Shown here: positions 46,424-57,553 of the stretch, piece after piece
Numbering within the stretch: the stretch's first letter is position 1
Layout of the letters: every line of letters begins with the position of its first letter
Assembly: GCF_018294505.1 (NCBI RefSeq)
Contig: NC_057810.1
Location: 705,083,095 to 705,147,094, forward strand
Direction: 5' to 3'
Origin: Triticum aestivum
Taxonomy: Eukaryota > Streptophyta > Magnoliopsida > Poales > Poaceae
DNA: 64,000 bases
Notes under the pieces: model-generated
The model's database searches: none
The model's input: the letters and a program-made list of their open reading frames with translations, nothing else
What the model was told of the DNA's origin: nothing
Program-made: the position numbers and the translations under genes

Positions 46424-46894
46424 TGAGGGAGTCCTGGATTAGGGGGTCCTCGGAGAGCCGAACTATATACTTTGGCCGGACTGTTGGACTATGAAGACAC
46501 AAGATTGAAGACTTCGTCCCATGTCCGGATGGGACTCTCCTTGGCGTGGAAGGCAAGCTTGGCAATTCGGATATGTAGATCTCCTCCCTTGTGACCGACT
46601 CTGTGTAACCCTAGCCCCCTCCGGTACCTATATAAACCAGAGGGTTTAGTCTGTAGGAGAAGAACAATCATAATCATAGGCTAGCTTCTAGGGTTTAGCC
46701 TCTACGATCTCGTGGTAGATCAACTCTTGTAATACTCATATCATCAAGATCAATCAAGCAGGAAGTAGGGTATTACCTTCATCGAGAGGGCCCGAACCTG
46801 GGTAAACATTGTGTCCCCCGCCTCCTGTTACCATCCGCCTTAGACGCACAGTTCGGGACCCCCTACCCGAGATCCGCCGGTTTTGACACCGACA
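46424..46894 (+). repeat. 3' LTR of the Fatima-like element
   Basis: 471 bp, the same length as the 5' copy. TATA-like CCTATATAAACC at 46627-46638. Confidence 0.92.
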
Positions 46895-46896
46895 GC

Positions 46897-46967
46897 GGGC
46901 GCAATGGCTAGTAGCGCTTGCTGTCTTTCGGGAGCTCCACGGTTTGATCCCGCGTTCTCCCTTTTTT
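46897..46967 (+). other. tRNA-like / SINE-like promoter remnant
   Basis: An A-box-like GGGCGCAATGGC (46897-46908) and a B-box-like GGTTTGATCCC (46941-46951; consensus has GGTTCGA) lie 44 bp apart, as in a tRNA. GCGC pairs around a D-loop-like ATGGCTAGTA, CACGG and CCGCG bracket the B box, and a T run follows at 46962. The acceptor stem does not pair. The Fatima-like element landed at its 5' edge. A degraded tRNA-derived SINE is possible. Confidence 0.3.
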
Positions 46968-47137
46968 CTTCTCGTTTTCTTAACTATGCGTGAAATGGGC
47001 CACCTCAACTACTGTAGCCGCTTCAGCGAGACAACCTAGGGTTTCACTCAAGGCTAGATATAGTCGCCGCGGGCTTCACATCCTATCCAGGAGTTGCTTA
47101 CGACCCCCCCTCTCTCAAATTTTTGTGGTATCGGTTT
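46968..47137. other. Unassigned flank
   Basis: Short stretch between the tRNA-like segment and the next element. Nothing recognised. It ends GGTTT, the expected target duplication of the copia at 47138, whose partner lies beyond the window. Confidence 0.4.
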
Positions 47138-48818
47138 TGAAAGTGCAACTATCCCTAGGTGGTTTTGGTAATTCATAACAACATATAGCTCATTGAGCTA
47201 ATGCTATTCCAAGACAAATATTTCAGGAAAGCTCAATGAATGGCATCGCATGGATGATGAAAGTGGATCCCTCAAAATATTAAGGACAATGGACTGGCTC
47301 AAGCTCAAAAGCTCAAGACTCTACATTTTACATTTTAGTGATCCAAGATCACATTGAGTCTATAGGAAAAGACAATACTATCAAGGAGGGATGAGGTGTT
47401 GCTTAATGAGCCTCTTGCTTCATGTGCTTAGTGATATGCTCCAAAACCCTCAACTACTTTCTCACATCCACATATGACCTAAACCTAAAGTCAAACTCAG
47501 CCCCACCGATTATTTCTATCCGGCGCCACCGAGTTCAGATGTCATAGCCATTGCCACAAACCCTAGGCAAATCGGTTTCACCGATAGGGATCTCGGTCTC
47601 ACCGAGATGGGATTGTAATCTCTCTGTTTCCCTTCGTAACATTTCGGTCTAACCGAAGTGAGTGATCGGTCCCATCGAGATTGCAATGTAAACTCTTTGT
47701 TTCCTTTTCATAATTTTTCGGTCTCACCGGAGGAAAGAATCGGTCCCACCGAGTTTACCTGACCAACTCTCTGGTTAGCTAATTACCAAAATCGGTCTCA
47801 CCGAGTTTGTTCAATCAGTCTCACCAAATTACGTTATGCCCTAACCCTAACCATATCGGTCCTACCGAGTTGCATGTCGGTCCCACCGAAACCCTAACGG
47901 TCACTAGGTTTACTGAATCGGTCCGACCGAGTTTGTTGATTTGGTCCCACCGAGTTTGGTAAATTGTGTGTAACGGTTAGATTTTGTGTGGAGGCTATAT
48001 ATACCCCTCCACCTCCTCTTCATTCGTGGAGAGAGCCATCAGAACAAACCTACACTTCCAACTTACCAGTTCTGAGAGAGAACCACCTACTCATGTGTTG
48101 AGACCAAGATATTCCATTCCTACCATATGAATCTTGATCTCTAGCCTTTCCCAAGTTGCTTTCCACTCAAATCTTATTTCCACCAAATCCAAATCCTGTG
48201 AGAGAGAGTTGAGTGCTGGGGAGACTATCATTTGAAGCACAAGAGCAAGGAGTTCATCATCAACACACCATTTGTTACTTCTTGGAGAGTGGTGTCTCCT
48301 AGATTGGCTAGGTGTCACTTGGGAGCCTCCGACAAGATTGTGGAGTTGAACCAAGGAGTTTGTAAGGGCAAGGAGATCGCCTACTTCGTGAAGATCTACC
48401 ACTAGTGAGGCAAGTCCTTCGTGGGTGACGGCCATGGTGGTATAGACAAGGTTGCTTCTTCGTGGACCTTCGTGGGTCGAGCCCTCCGTGGACTCGCGCA
48501 ACCGTTACCCTTCGTGGGTTGAAGTCTCCATCAACGTGGATGTACGATAGCACCACCTATCGGAACCACGACAAAAACATCTGTGTCTCCAATTGCGTTT
48601 GAATCCTCCAAACCCTTCCCTTTACATTCTTGCAAGTTGCATGCTTTAATTTCCGCTGCCTATATACTCTTTGCATGCTTGCTTGAATTGTGTGAAGATT
48701 ACTTGACTTGTGCAAAAATAGCTAAAATCTGCCAAAGTCTAAAATTGGGAAAAGATTAAGTTTTTAATTTGTCAAGTAGTCTAATCACCCCCCTCTAGAC
48801 ATACTTCAAGGTCCTACA
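47138..48818 (+). repeat. 5' LTR of the copia at 47138
   Basis: TGAAAGTGCAACTATCCC to GGTCCTACA, 1681 bp. Matches 54899-55824 as far as that copy goes. Confidence 0.92.
47507..48003 (+). promoter_or_regulatory. LTR promoter: TCGGT/ACCGA palindrome array and TATA box
   Basis: A dozen or so 12-15 bp inverted repeats of the type TCGGT, three bases, ACCGA. Perfect examples are ATCGGTTTCACCGAT (about 47573), CTCGGTCTCACCGAG (about 47592) and TTCGGTCTAACCGAA (about 47644), where the outer base pair differs but stays complementary. The TATA box CTATATATA (47995-48003) follows about 35 bp after the last unit. The truncated 3' LTR has the same (55265-55690, TATA 55749). Confidence 0.65.
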
Positions 48819-48820
48819 AG

Positions 48821-48832
48821 TGGTATCAGAGC
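48821..48832 (+). other. Primer binding site, initiator Met tRNA type
   Basis: TGGTATCAGAGC, two bases after the LTR end. Confidence 0.92.
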
Positions 48833-48903
48833 TTTGGTCTCCATTTGCTTTGATTTCCATAGCTTTTGGTGGTCATAGCCTTGGTTTCACAACCTAGGAG
48901 AGT

Positions 48904-50178
48904 ATGGCGTCTAGCGAGGGAAATTATCACCGTAGAGGTCCTTACTTTGATGACACTAATTTTGCTAGTTGGAAGCATAAGATGAAAATGCATATTCTCG
49001 GACATAACCCCGCCGTTCGGGCTATTGTGTGTATTGGCTTGCAAGGTGAATTCTTTGATGGGAGAGAACCGAACCGTGAAGCTAGCGCGGATGAGTTGAA
49101 GATGCTGCAATACAACGCTCAAGCTTGTGATATCCGCTTCAATGGCTTGTGCCCCGAAGAATTTAATAAAATCAGCCGTCTTGAGAATGCAAAGGAAATT
49201 AGGGATACTTTGATTGATATGCATGAAGGTACCGACTCCGTCAAGGAATCCAAGTTGGATGTGCTCCAAAGTCAGCTTGACAAGTTCAAAATGAAGGATG
49301 GTGAAGGTGTCGCTGAAATGTACTCTAGGCTTGCTCTTATCACAAATGAGATTGCCGGCTTAGGAAGTGAAGAGATGACCGACAGATTCATCATCAAGAA
49401 GATCCTAAGAGCATTGGATGGAAAATATGACACCGTGTGCACATTGATCCAAATGATGCCAAATTACAAAGATCTCAAGCCAACGGAAGTCATTGGAAGA
49501 ATTGTTGCTCATGAGATGTCACTCAAGGATAAGGAGGAACTTCACAACAAGTCAAGTGGTGCTTACAAAGCCTCATGTGAAGCCCCCACATCATCAAGTG
49601 AGAAACAAACCTTCAATGGAGAATTGAGCTTAATGGTGAAGAACTTCAACAAATTCTACAAGAGTAGAAGCAAAGAAAGAAGCTCTAAGTCAAGATCCTA
49701 CAATGACAAAAGATCTTCTAGTCGAGAGTGCAATTGCTACAATTGTGGGAGACCGGGACACTACTCCAATGAGTGTACGACACCCTACAAAAGAAGAGAA
49801 GAATCACCACCAAGAGAGAGAAGGAGTAGAGATGATCGTTGTGAACGAAGACCCTCACGGAGAAGCAAGGATTCGGAAAGGAAGGACAAGTCATCAAAGA
49901 GCTACACAAAACAAAGACATCAAGCTCATGTTGGTGAATGGGTATCCGGCTCCGACTCCGACAATCACTCCGAGAGAAGCTATCACTCCGACTCCGAATA
50001 CACTCAAGATGAAGGTGTTGCCGGTCTAGCACTTGTGTCAACCAACTCCTATGACATATTTGATTCACCAAATGAAGGAATTGGAAGATGCTTCATGGCC
50101 AAAGGTACTTCTCTTGTTGAGGGACAAACTTCGTCTTGGGGTATTGATATTCTTCCCACTCTACTCCACTGGCATTGA
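48904..50178 (+). CDS. Copia Gag with one zinc knuckle, C-terminus replaced
   Basis: ATG at 48904 is 72 bp after the primer site. The N-terminal half (NFASWKHKMKMHILGHNP, LDVLQSQLDKFKMKDGEGVA, ILRALDGKYDTVCTLIQMMP) is the UBN2-type capsid of plant copia elements. A basic Ser/Arg-rich region precedes the knuckle CYNCGRPGHYSNEC at about residues 278-291, then an Arg/Ser-rich and acidic tail. Gag would form the particle and bind RNA. At about 50107, after GRCFMAKGT, the native sequence ends and the frame runs 24 codons into an inverted piece of another gag before stopping at 50178. No protease follows. The frame is intact up to that junction. Confidence 0.82.
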   Translation: MASSEGNYHRRGPYFDDTNFASWKHKMKMHILGHNPAVRAIVCIGLQGEFFDGREPNREASADELKMLQYNAQACDIRFNGLCPEEFNKISRLENAKEIRDTLIDMHEGTDSVKESKLDVLQSQLDKFKMKDGEGVAEMYSRLALITNEIAGLGSEEMTDRFIIKKILRALDGKYDTVCTLIQMMPNYKDLKPTEVIGRIVAHEMSLKDKEELHNKSSGAYKASCEAPTSSSEKQTFNGELSLMVKNFNKFYKSRSKERSSKSRSYNDKRSSSRECNCYNCGRPGHYSNECTTPYKRREESPPRERRSRDDRCERRPSRRSKDSERKDKSSKSYTKQRHQAHVGEWVSGSDSDNHSERSYHSDSEYTQDEGVAGLALVSTNSYDIFDSPNEGIGRCFMAKGTSLVEGQTSSWGIDILPTLLHWH

Positions 50179-50800
50179 ACTTTCGTTCAAAACCAACACC
50201 TTGATTCTTCCGGTGCCTTCCTTGCTTGCGTACAATTTCCTCTAATTGCTTACTCCCGGCAAGGCTCTTGTATACCCCTTCCTCTATAATTCCCTTCAAT
50301 AAGCTGTTTTCTTGCTCAAGTGTAACTTGGCTAAGAGAATCATTAGTGGAATCAAGAGAACTACTAGAAGCAACAATATTGGATTTAGCATTGTTATTGT
50401 TACCATTAGAGGAAGAATCTTTCTTGTTCTTGTTACTAGACTAGACTTGAGGCATGTAAGCAGATAAGAGTAAACGCTTGGCAATGTAAGAAGAACTTTT
50501 CTTATGGAGATCATCATTGATTGCTTTTAGGAACTCATGCTCTTGCTCAAGATTGAGCTTTTCAAAGCGTAACTTCTCATGAGCCCTTAAAAGTTCTCGA
50601 TGATCTTTGAAGATAGTTTCATGAGCTAACTTAAGAATGTTTAGTTCTTTAGTTAGTAGCTCAATCTTCTCCTTATCATTGTCATTCGTTTCATTTTGAT
50701 TAGCATGATTAATTGACGTTTCATCATAGTATTCATCACTAGAGTTGTCAACAAGTAAATCATCATCACCTAACAAGTCATCTTGGGACTAACCCATGTA
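50107..50800 (-). pseudogene. Inverted fragment of a different copia gag
   Basis: On the minus strand, from 50776: DDLLVDNSSDEYYDETSINH, a coiled-coil block ELNILKLAHETIFKDHRELL, then TAG at about 50441-50443 and, in the same frame, further text (NSLLKGIIEEGVYKSLAGSK, EWEEYQYPKTKFVPQQEKY). This resembles the middle part of a Gag from another copia family. It sits opposite to its host element and occupies the place of pol. Confidence 0.7.
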
Positions 50801-51449
50801 GGTATTGAAAGTGCAACTCACTTCAAAGGGTTGCTCCAAAAGATCTACATCAACATTGAGCATCCACATCTTCAACACCTACATGAAGTCATCATCGACA
50901 AAACCCAAGGTTAGTTCATCCCTCTAAGGGGGGATCTCACATCTAGGGGGAGCTTAACTCCAAGAATTGACTCAAAGCAACTCTAATGATGTGAACACAT
51001 AAATGCTTTATGTAAAAGTGGTAACCCCACTTGAGCTTAAACGATGAGTATGACCTATGATCAAATGTTCTCATTTGACTCCTAAGTCAATATACTCATA
51101 TATAGATGACCTAGTCATCGCCAATTGCTTGATAGATGCTAGAATTGGTTGTGCATGCTTTGTCACATACTTCATTTGTCATTTTATTGTGTGAGCATGT
51201 TGGTTGCATATTTTACTCATTCGAGGACATCCACTTGTTGCTTTGATTGATTGGTTTCTTTTTCTTTGGCCAAGTGGATGGACAAGAATGCCTAAGAACC
51301 TTCTCTAGCTATCTATGCTTTTCTCGTCTCAAACTCTATTCATGCTACATCACAAAATTTGATCAAGTCAGATTCGAACCACTCTGTGTGAGGAGCACTC
51401 GGAGTCCCCGATTTGTCATAGACTTAAACTTCCAAAACTTCTTTGTGAT
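50801..51449 (+). other. Spacer between deleted pol and third ORF
   Basis: AT-rich, no long frame. It contains GGGGGGATCTCACATCTAGG and other purine-rich words, probably from the region after pol in the parent element. Confidence 0.5.
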
Positions 51450-52306
51450 TTTCAGTCTGACCGATTCCTCAATTTCGGTCGTACCGAGATCACTAAGTCG
51501 ATCTAGGTTTTCAATCTCCATGCAACCGATTTGAACTTTTCGGTCACACCGAGTTTCTGTAACTGTTAACAGTTATGCATCTCGATGGCACCGAGTTGTT
51601 CCACTCGGTCACACCGACAGTGTTGGGCTATATATTCACACGGGAAAATTTTGGAAAACTTTCTCCGAAACTCTTCGCCCGCGCATAGCTCGCTCTGCCT
51701 ACTAGGTCTCCGGATCGTCGACTTCGTCGCCAGCCGCCCCCTGTCGCTGGTCTCCGCCGCCGTCAACGGATTTCATCTCCGCCGTTGCCGTCGTAGCGAG
51801 TTCACCGCCAAACTAGGGTATGAACTCGATCACAGTGCTATCCTCCTCAGATTCTCATCACATTGTGTTTGTTATGCTTCTTGCCACGATTTAAACACCT
51901 CTATCCAGTCAAAACAATCCTTAGAATAGGTGTGATTCGAAAATTTAGGGTTAGGTTTCCGACGAAATCATCTCGGACCCACCGAGTTGAAAAACTCGGT
52001 CCCACCGATTTGGCTAACGCCATTGCACTAGTAACTCTCGGTCTGACCGAGAATTGCTAATCGGTGTGACCGATTTTAAAACTTTGTGAAACCCTAGCAG
52101 TCTCGGTACCACCGAACTGTGACTCGGTCTGACCGAGTTCACTAGTTTAGGTTCCAAAACTGCTTCGGTATCACCGAGTTTGAAAATCGGTAGATCCGAA
52201 ATTCTTTCTGTGGAAAACTAAAACTAAGCGTTTGAATTATTCTTTTGCAAAAATCTCTGCATTTTGTGATGCTCATCCACTCTACCTCATCTATAACTAT
52301 TCACAG
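51450..52306 (+). promoter_or_regulatory. Internal promoter-like region and leader intron of the third ORF
   Basis: TCGGT/ACCGA palindromes (51475-51620), for example CTCGGTCACACCGAC just before a TATA box CTATATATT (51629-51637). A GC-rich leader follows, then a possible donor GTATGA (51818) and acceptor CACAG ending at 52306, 24 bp before the ATG. Within that candidate intron (51970-52200) lies a second array, including CTCGGTCTGACCGAG. The layout repeats the LTR's array-plus-TATA order, so I infer a separate promoter for the third ORF. Confidence 0.5.
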
Positions 52307-52329
52307 GGTCAGCAGTCAGTGTGTGCAGC

Positions 52330-54377
52330 ATGTCAGACCAAAGTGACAGCCAGAACAGGTCAGAAGAGCAGATTCACATGAGTGAGGGCACTAGTCCCTC
52401 CAGCAGCTCAGATGAGGGAAGCAGAAGCACACCCAGCAATTTGCCCAAAGCTGCCACTAGGACAAGGAAGAAGAAGACCTCAGAGTCTGAGGATGAGGAT
52501 TATGTGGAAGTTGAGGATGAGGCTAGTTCAAAGAAGAGAGTGCTCAAGAAGGAGTACAGCTCAACTGCAGTAAAGCCAGGAATGAAAATCAAAAGGCCTG
52601 TAGGAAGACAACCAATGTCTAAAGCCAGAGTATCCACTCAAGTATCTTTGGAATCCCAACCCAAAGAGCCTGCTGCAGAAGGAAAGAAAAGGAAGGAGAG
52701 GGTCAAGAAGACCATAGCCAGAGTGATTGGAAAGCCTTCCATGATGGAAGAAGAGGAAGAAGAAGAGGTTGTTGCACCAGCACCCAAGGCACAAAAGCTG
52801 ATGGGTGATGCCATAAAGTCAGGGGCTGCAACTTCAAAGCCCAAAGAAGTACCCAGAGCTGCCTCCAAGCCCAAGAGTGCACCTAAGAGGAATACTAGGA
52901 ATATACCAGCTGCTGAAAAGAACAAGGCCCCAGTGCCCGATGTTGTTGCTGAGGAAGATGATGAAGGGCAAGTCGTGAGAAAGCTCAAACCCAAGATTCC
53001 AGACCACAATGATGCTCATCCTGTGGCTGAGAACATGAAGATCAGGAGAGATTCAGGGTTGAGGCTATGGAGAGAGTCAGATCCATATGCCACCAGGAGA
53101 AGGACTGCTGTTGATTACAGGTTCCACACAAAGGAGCCGCAGGACTTCTATGAGACAATCTTGTTGGACAAGAAACCCATAGTGTGTGATATGAGGTGGG
53201 TCGACTGGACCTACATGAAGGAGAATGAAGAAACTATCCTGGAGTGTATGACAGCTTCAGTGCATGTGGAGTTGCAGATTTTGTTGGGCAGAAGCTCACA
53301 AACTAGAATGATGAGCTCATTATGCAATTCTACTCCACAACACATTTCTATCCAGATGGCAGGATAGTTTGGATATGTGAAGGAACGAGATACCAATCAA
53401 CCATTGAGGAATGGGCAAGTCTGATCAATGCCCCAAAGGAGACTGAAGATGACTTGGACATTTATGCCAAGAAGATGGATCATAACTCTATGTCACAGAT
53501 GTACAAGGAGATCCCAGATGAAGCACTTGAGACTTTCAAGTTTGGGTCAGTTCATTTTCTTCTGTCAGGGCTGCCAACGATCAACTAGATCCTAAGGCAC
53601 ACTCTGTTGCCCAAATCAGATGACCACAACATGATCAGAGGGCATGCAATTAATTTGCTACACATATTTGATGTGCCCCAGAAATTCAAGGTCATGAGCC
53701 TCATAGTTGAGACTATCAAGAGGACAGCAGTAGACCAAAAGAGAAGCTGTGGATATGCCCCACAAACTCAGGAGTTGATTAACTCAAAGATGGGCACAGG
53801 GAAATATCTGTTGGATGAGGAACACTTTGTTCTCTATCCTGACTTTAAGGACAATAAAGTTGTCATGAATGAGAATGAACCATCATCAGTACAAGCTCAA
53901 GTGAAGAAGGAGAAAGCAAGGAAAGAGAAGGCTGCCAGGATGCCAGCTCTAGCAGAGGCATCTGAGTACTTTTTGAAGAGCAAGCAGGACCAGCTTGGTT
54001 ACTTGATAGCATCAACTCTACGGATTGAGAAGGGGTTGGACACCCTAACTCAAAACCAGGAGAGCCTGGAAAGAATCATGGAACAAAAATTCTATGATCT
54101 TGATGTCAAAGTAACTGAGATTCAGTCAGTTGTGGAGCAGCTATAGGATGACATGCAGGAGAGGAAGGGCAGGACAACAACTGATGCTTTTGCCAGAGTG
54201 CCTCGAGCTCAGAGATCAGCTGCAGAGCCAGTACCAGACACCAGAGTCACTTCATCTTCTCCAGCTACAGCTCCAGCGCAACCAGCTCCAGCACCAACTC
54301 ATTCAGCTCCTTCCACATCAACTGAAGTCTTCGTCCAAGGAGCCATCTCTACGCCACCAGCTGAACACCAAGCCTGA
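52330..54377 (+). pseudogene. Third ORF (env-position protein) of the copia element
   Basis: ATG 52330 (MSDQSDSQNR). About 230 residues of Ser/Lys/Glu-rich, nucleus-like basic text (KRPVGRQPM, KKRKERVKK) lead to a folded block: DFYETILLDKKPIVCDMRWV, then after a frameshift near 53290-53330 MQFYSTTHFYPDGRIVWICE and QSTIEEWASLINAP. This block resembles the putative plant transposon protein domain (PF20167, from memory). A helical C-terminus (LRIEKGLDTLTQNQESLERI) suggests a coiled coil. In-frame TAGs at 53586-53588 and 54144-54146 precede a Pro/Ser tail ending at 54377. I see no signal peptide or membrane helix, so an envelope role is not supported. A homologue is at 58015-59983. Confidence 0.7.
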
Positions 54378-54882
54378 GAGACGACATAATACTATGCATT
54401 TTCTAGGAACTTTTTGGTAACTTGTTGCCAAAGGGGGAGAAAAATGTATAGATCATAGGCTTCGAGAGAGAGAGTTTGCTTTTGTTCTCTCTTGTGTTCT
54501 TGGTTGAACCTTGTTTTCTTTTGATTGCTTGAGATACTATGCTATTACCTGTGAGACATTGATGATCATGTGTTTGATCATAAGATACACTTATGCTTGT
54601 TAGATAATATTATCTCACTTATCCTTATATGATCATTCACTTTGCTTGGTGATGAGTGCATGTATTCAATCTTTATTATTTTAAGTGCTCCACCAAGATG
54701 TATGTGACATGGTAGAGTAACCCATGAGCCTAATTCCTTGTGAATTTGCGGTCCAAAACAAATCTTAAAACATGCACAAATTTAGGGGGAGCTCTTGCTT
54801 ATCACATACTTCTCAAAGCGACGATGTTTTTCAATCTTATTATCGTTTGTCGAAGCTTTGATCTATATGTTGTCATCAACTA
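54378..54882 (+). other. 3' untranslated region of the copia at 47138
   Basis: T-rich sequence with no frame of note, leading to the polypurine tract. Confidence 0.6.
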
Positions 54883-54898
54883 CCAAAAAGGGGGAGAT
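54883..54898 (+). other. Polypurine tract
   Basis: CCAAAAAGGGGGAGAT directly before the 3' LTR start TGAAAG. Confidence 0.9.
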
Positions 54899-55824
54899 TG
54901 AAAGTGCAACTATCCCTAGGTGGTTTTGGTAATTCATAACAACATATAGCTCATTGAGCTAATGCTATTCCAAGACAAATATTTCAGGAAAGCTCAATGA
55001 ATGGCATGGCATGGATGATGAAAGTGGATCCCTCAAAATATTAAGGACAAAGGATTAGCTCAAGCTCAAAAGCTCAAGACTCTACATTTTACATTTTAGT
55101 GATCCAAGATCACATTGGGTCTATAGGAAAAGCCAATACTATCAAGGAGGGATGAGGTGTTGCTTAATGAGCCTCTTGCTTCATGTGCTTAGTGATATGC
55201 TCCAAAACCCTCAACTACTTTCTCACATCCACATATGACCTAAACCTAAAGTCAAACTCGGCCCCACCGATTCTTTCTATCCGGCGCCACCGAGTTCAGA
55301 TGTCATAGCCATTGCCACAAACCCTAGGTAAATCGGTTTCACCGATAGGGATCTCGGTCTCACCGAGATGGGATTGTAATCTCTCTGTTTCCCTTCATAA
55401 CATTTCAGTCTAACCGAAGTGAGCGATCAGTCCCACCGAGATTGCAATGTAAACTCTCTGTTTCCTTTTCGTAAATTTTCGGTCTCACAAAAGAGCGAAT
55501 CGGTCCCACCGAGTTTACCTGACCAACTCTCTGGTTAGCTAATTACCAAAATCGGTCTCACCGAGTTTGTGTAATCGGTCTCACTGAGATTACGTTATGC
55601 CCTAACCCTAACCATATCGGTCCTACCGAGTTGCATGTCGGTCCCATCGAAACCCCTAACCGTCACTAGGTTTACTGAATCGGTCCGACCGAGTTTGTTG
55701 ATTCGTAGTTTGGTAAATTGTGTGTAACGGTTAGAATTTGTGTGGAGGCTATATATACCCCTCCACCTCCTCTTCATTCGTGGAGAGAGCCATCAGAACA
55801 AACCTACACTTCCAACTTACCAGT
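54899..55824 (+). repeat. Truncated 3' LTR of the copia at 47138
   Basis: The first 926 bp of the LTR, ending CCAGT, where the next element is inserted. In the 5' LTR the sequence goes on TCTGAGAGAG after CCAGT (48070), so the remainder should lie right of the window. Confidence 0.92.
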
Positions 55825-57537
55825 TGAAAGGATCGATATGGTTGACTAGAGGGGGGGGGGTTAATAGGCAACTAACAATTTTTAAGCTTATCTTTAACAA
55901 TTTAAACCTTGCAACAAAATAGGTTGTGTAGATATGCAACTAAGTGGATACCCTATATGATGCAAAGGCAACTAGCACACAAGCAAGCAATATATACAAC
56001 ACAAGTAAGCTTGCAAAAGTAAAGGTACGAAATAACCAAGAGTGGAGCCGGTGAAGACGAGGATGTGTTACCGAAGTTCCTTCCTTTTAAAGGGAAGTAC
56101 GTCTCTGTTAGAGCGGTGTGGAGGCACAATGCTCCCCAAGAAGCCACTAGGGCCACCGTAATCTCCTCACGCCCTCACACAATGCGAGATGCCGTGATTC
56201 CACTAGTGGTGCCCTTGAAGGCGGCGACTGAACCTTTACAAACAAGGTTGGGGCAATCTCCACAACACTTGGAGGCTCCCAACACCACCACGAAGCTTCA
56301 CCACAATGGAGTATGGCTTCGAGGTGATCTCAACCGTCTAGGGTGCTCAAACACCCAAGAGTAACAAGATCCACTAGGGATAAGTGGCGGGAATCAAATA
56401 TCTCTTGGTGGAAGTGTAGATCGGGCCCTTGTCACCCAATCCCGAGCAAATCAACAAGTTTGATTGGCTAGGGAGAGAGATCGGGCCAAAATGGAGCTTG
56501 GAGCAACAATGGAGCTTGGAGATGGCAGAGAGTCAACTAGAGGTAGGAGACGCCCCTTTTATAGTCGTGGAAGAGATCCAACCGTTATCCTCAAGTTCAG
56601 CCTGCGACACGTGGTACTACCGCACCAGGAGCGCGGTACTACCGCAAGGCCACGCGGTACTACCGTGGAGGACCACGGTACTTTCACGGCAGCAGCAGAG
56701 GCCGGGACTAGCCTGACTGAGCGCAGTACTACCGCTCGCGTGGTACTACCGCTCCCCCTTGCGGTACTACCGCAAGGCAGGTAAGCCAAAGCCTACGAAG
56801 AGCGCGGATGAAATAAAATACATCCGTGCCTACTTCCGCTGAACAAGAAACAATGCAAAAACCCGACGCGGTACTACCGCGCACGAGGTGCGGTACTACC
56901 ATTGAGGCGCGGATGTAAAAAATTACATCCGCTCCTACTACCGCGGCGCAACGGTACTAGGTATGAGGGCCACGGTACTATGGCTCCAGGGGAGCGGTAC
57001 TACCGTGGCCTCCCGCGGTACTACCGCACATGTCGTGCGGTACTACCGTGTGGGCACGGTTGTAAAAAATTACATCCGATCCTACTACCGTACCGGAGCA
57101 GCACTAGGCCTGGGAGTTACGGTACTAAGGCTCTAGAGGAGCTGTACTACCGTGACCCCCAGCGGTACTACCGCAGGTGCTTGCGGTACTACCGCTCCAT
57201 AGAGCAGTACTACCGCAAGTACAACAGTAGCCGTCTGATTATGCACAACTAGGATAATGGAAAGACGCTCCAAAGTGCAAGGAAAGGTAGGACATGTGTA
57301 CGTGTTGATTCCACCCAAACCTTTCCGATGCGGACCCCCTCTTAATAGTACGGCTCTCCTACGACTCAAATCCACCAAAGAGAAACGTAGAACAACGCCG
57401 TCTTCAATAGTCTCGAGGGGCACGGAATCGTCTCGTGGCTAATGATGAAACGTCTGAGAAACTCAAGGCACACGATTAGTCCGCAAAAGCATTGTCATCA
57501 ATCACCAAAACACCTAAGGGATAAATATGCCCTTGCA
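55825..57537 (-). repeat. 3' LTR of the copia at 55825
   Basis: Plus strand TGAAAGGATCGATATGG to GCCCTTGCA, 1713 bp. Shares with the 23-11057 LTR a line around GTGTGGAGGCACAATGCTCC (56114) and CACTAGGGCCACCGTAATCT (56143), so these families are related. Confidence 0.88.
56555..57225 (-). promoter_or_regulatory. LTR promoter: TATA box and CGGTACTACCG array
   Basis: Minus TATA CTATAAAAGG at 56555-56564. Upstream, 56608-57225, are more than ten units with core CGGTACTACCG, for example TGCGGTACTACCGCA-like forms, alternating with single half-sites. Confidence 0.62.
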
Positions 57538-57553
57538 ATCTCCCCCTTTTTGG
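57538..57553 (-). other. Polypurine tract
   Basis: Minus strand CCAAAAAGGGGGAGAT abutting the LTR. Confidence 0.9.

Larger units (their letters stand above)
25577..46894 (+). mobile_element. Fatima-like Ty3/gypsy element split by a nested insertion
   Basis: Two 471-bp LTRs (25577-26047 and 46424-46894) start TGAGGGAGTCCTGGATTAGG and end GACACCGACA. The flanks are GTGGG (25572-25576) and GCGGG (46895-46899), one C/T difference. Without the nested element at 33772-46329 and one TCTAT copy it is about 8.76 kb. In order it has gag, an aspartic protease, a non-coding stretch and an antisense gene; reverse transcriptase, RNase H and integrase are absent, so it is non-autonomous. The LTRs differ at 7 of the first 110 bp or so, making this one of the older insertions here. 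I assign it to Fatima from memory of the LTR text. Confidence 0.85.
47138..55824 (+). mobile_element. SIRE/Maximus-like copia element, pol deleted, 3' LTR truncated
   Basis: The 5' LTR (47138-48818) is followed by the Met primer site, a gag frame, an inverted foreign gag piece where pol should be, a spacer, a palindrome-rich promoter-like region, a third ORF and the polypurine tract. The 3' LTR (from 54899) is cut at 55824 by another copia element. Compared over about 170 bp the two LTRs differ at four sites. Placement in the SIRE/Maximus branch rests on the third ORF after the pol position and on the Gag type. It cannot move by itself. Confidence 0.85.

Noticed and set aside
52330..54377. 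Third ORF as a true envelope protein
   Set aside because: I see no signal peptide, membrane anchor or glycosylation-rich ectodomain. Text matches a plant transposon-associated domain better. The label describes position only.
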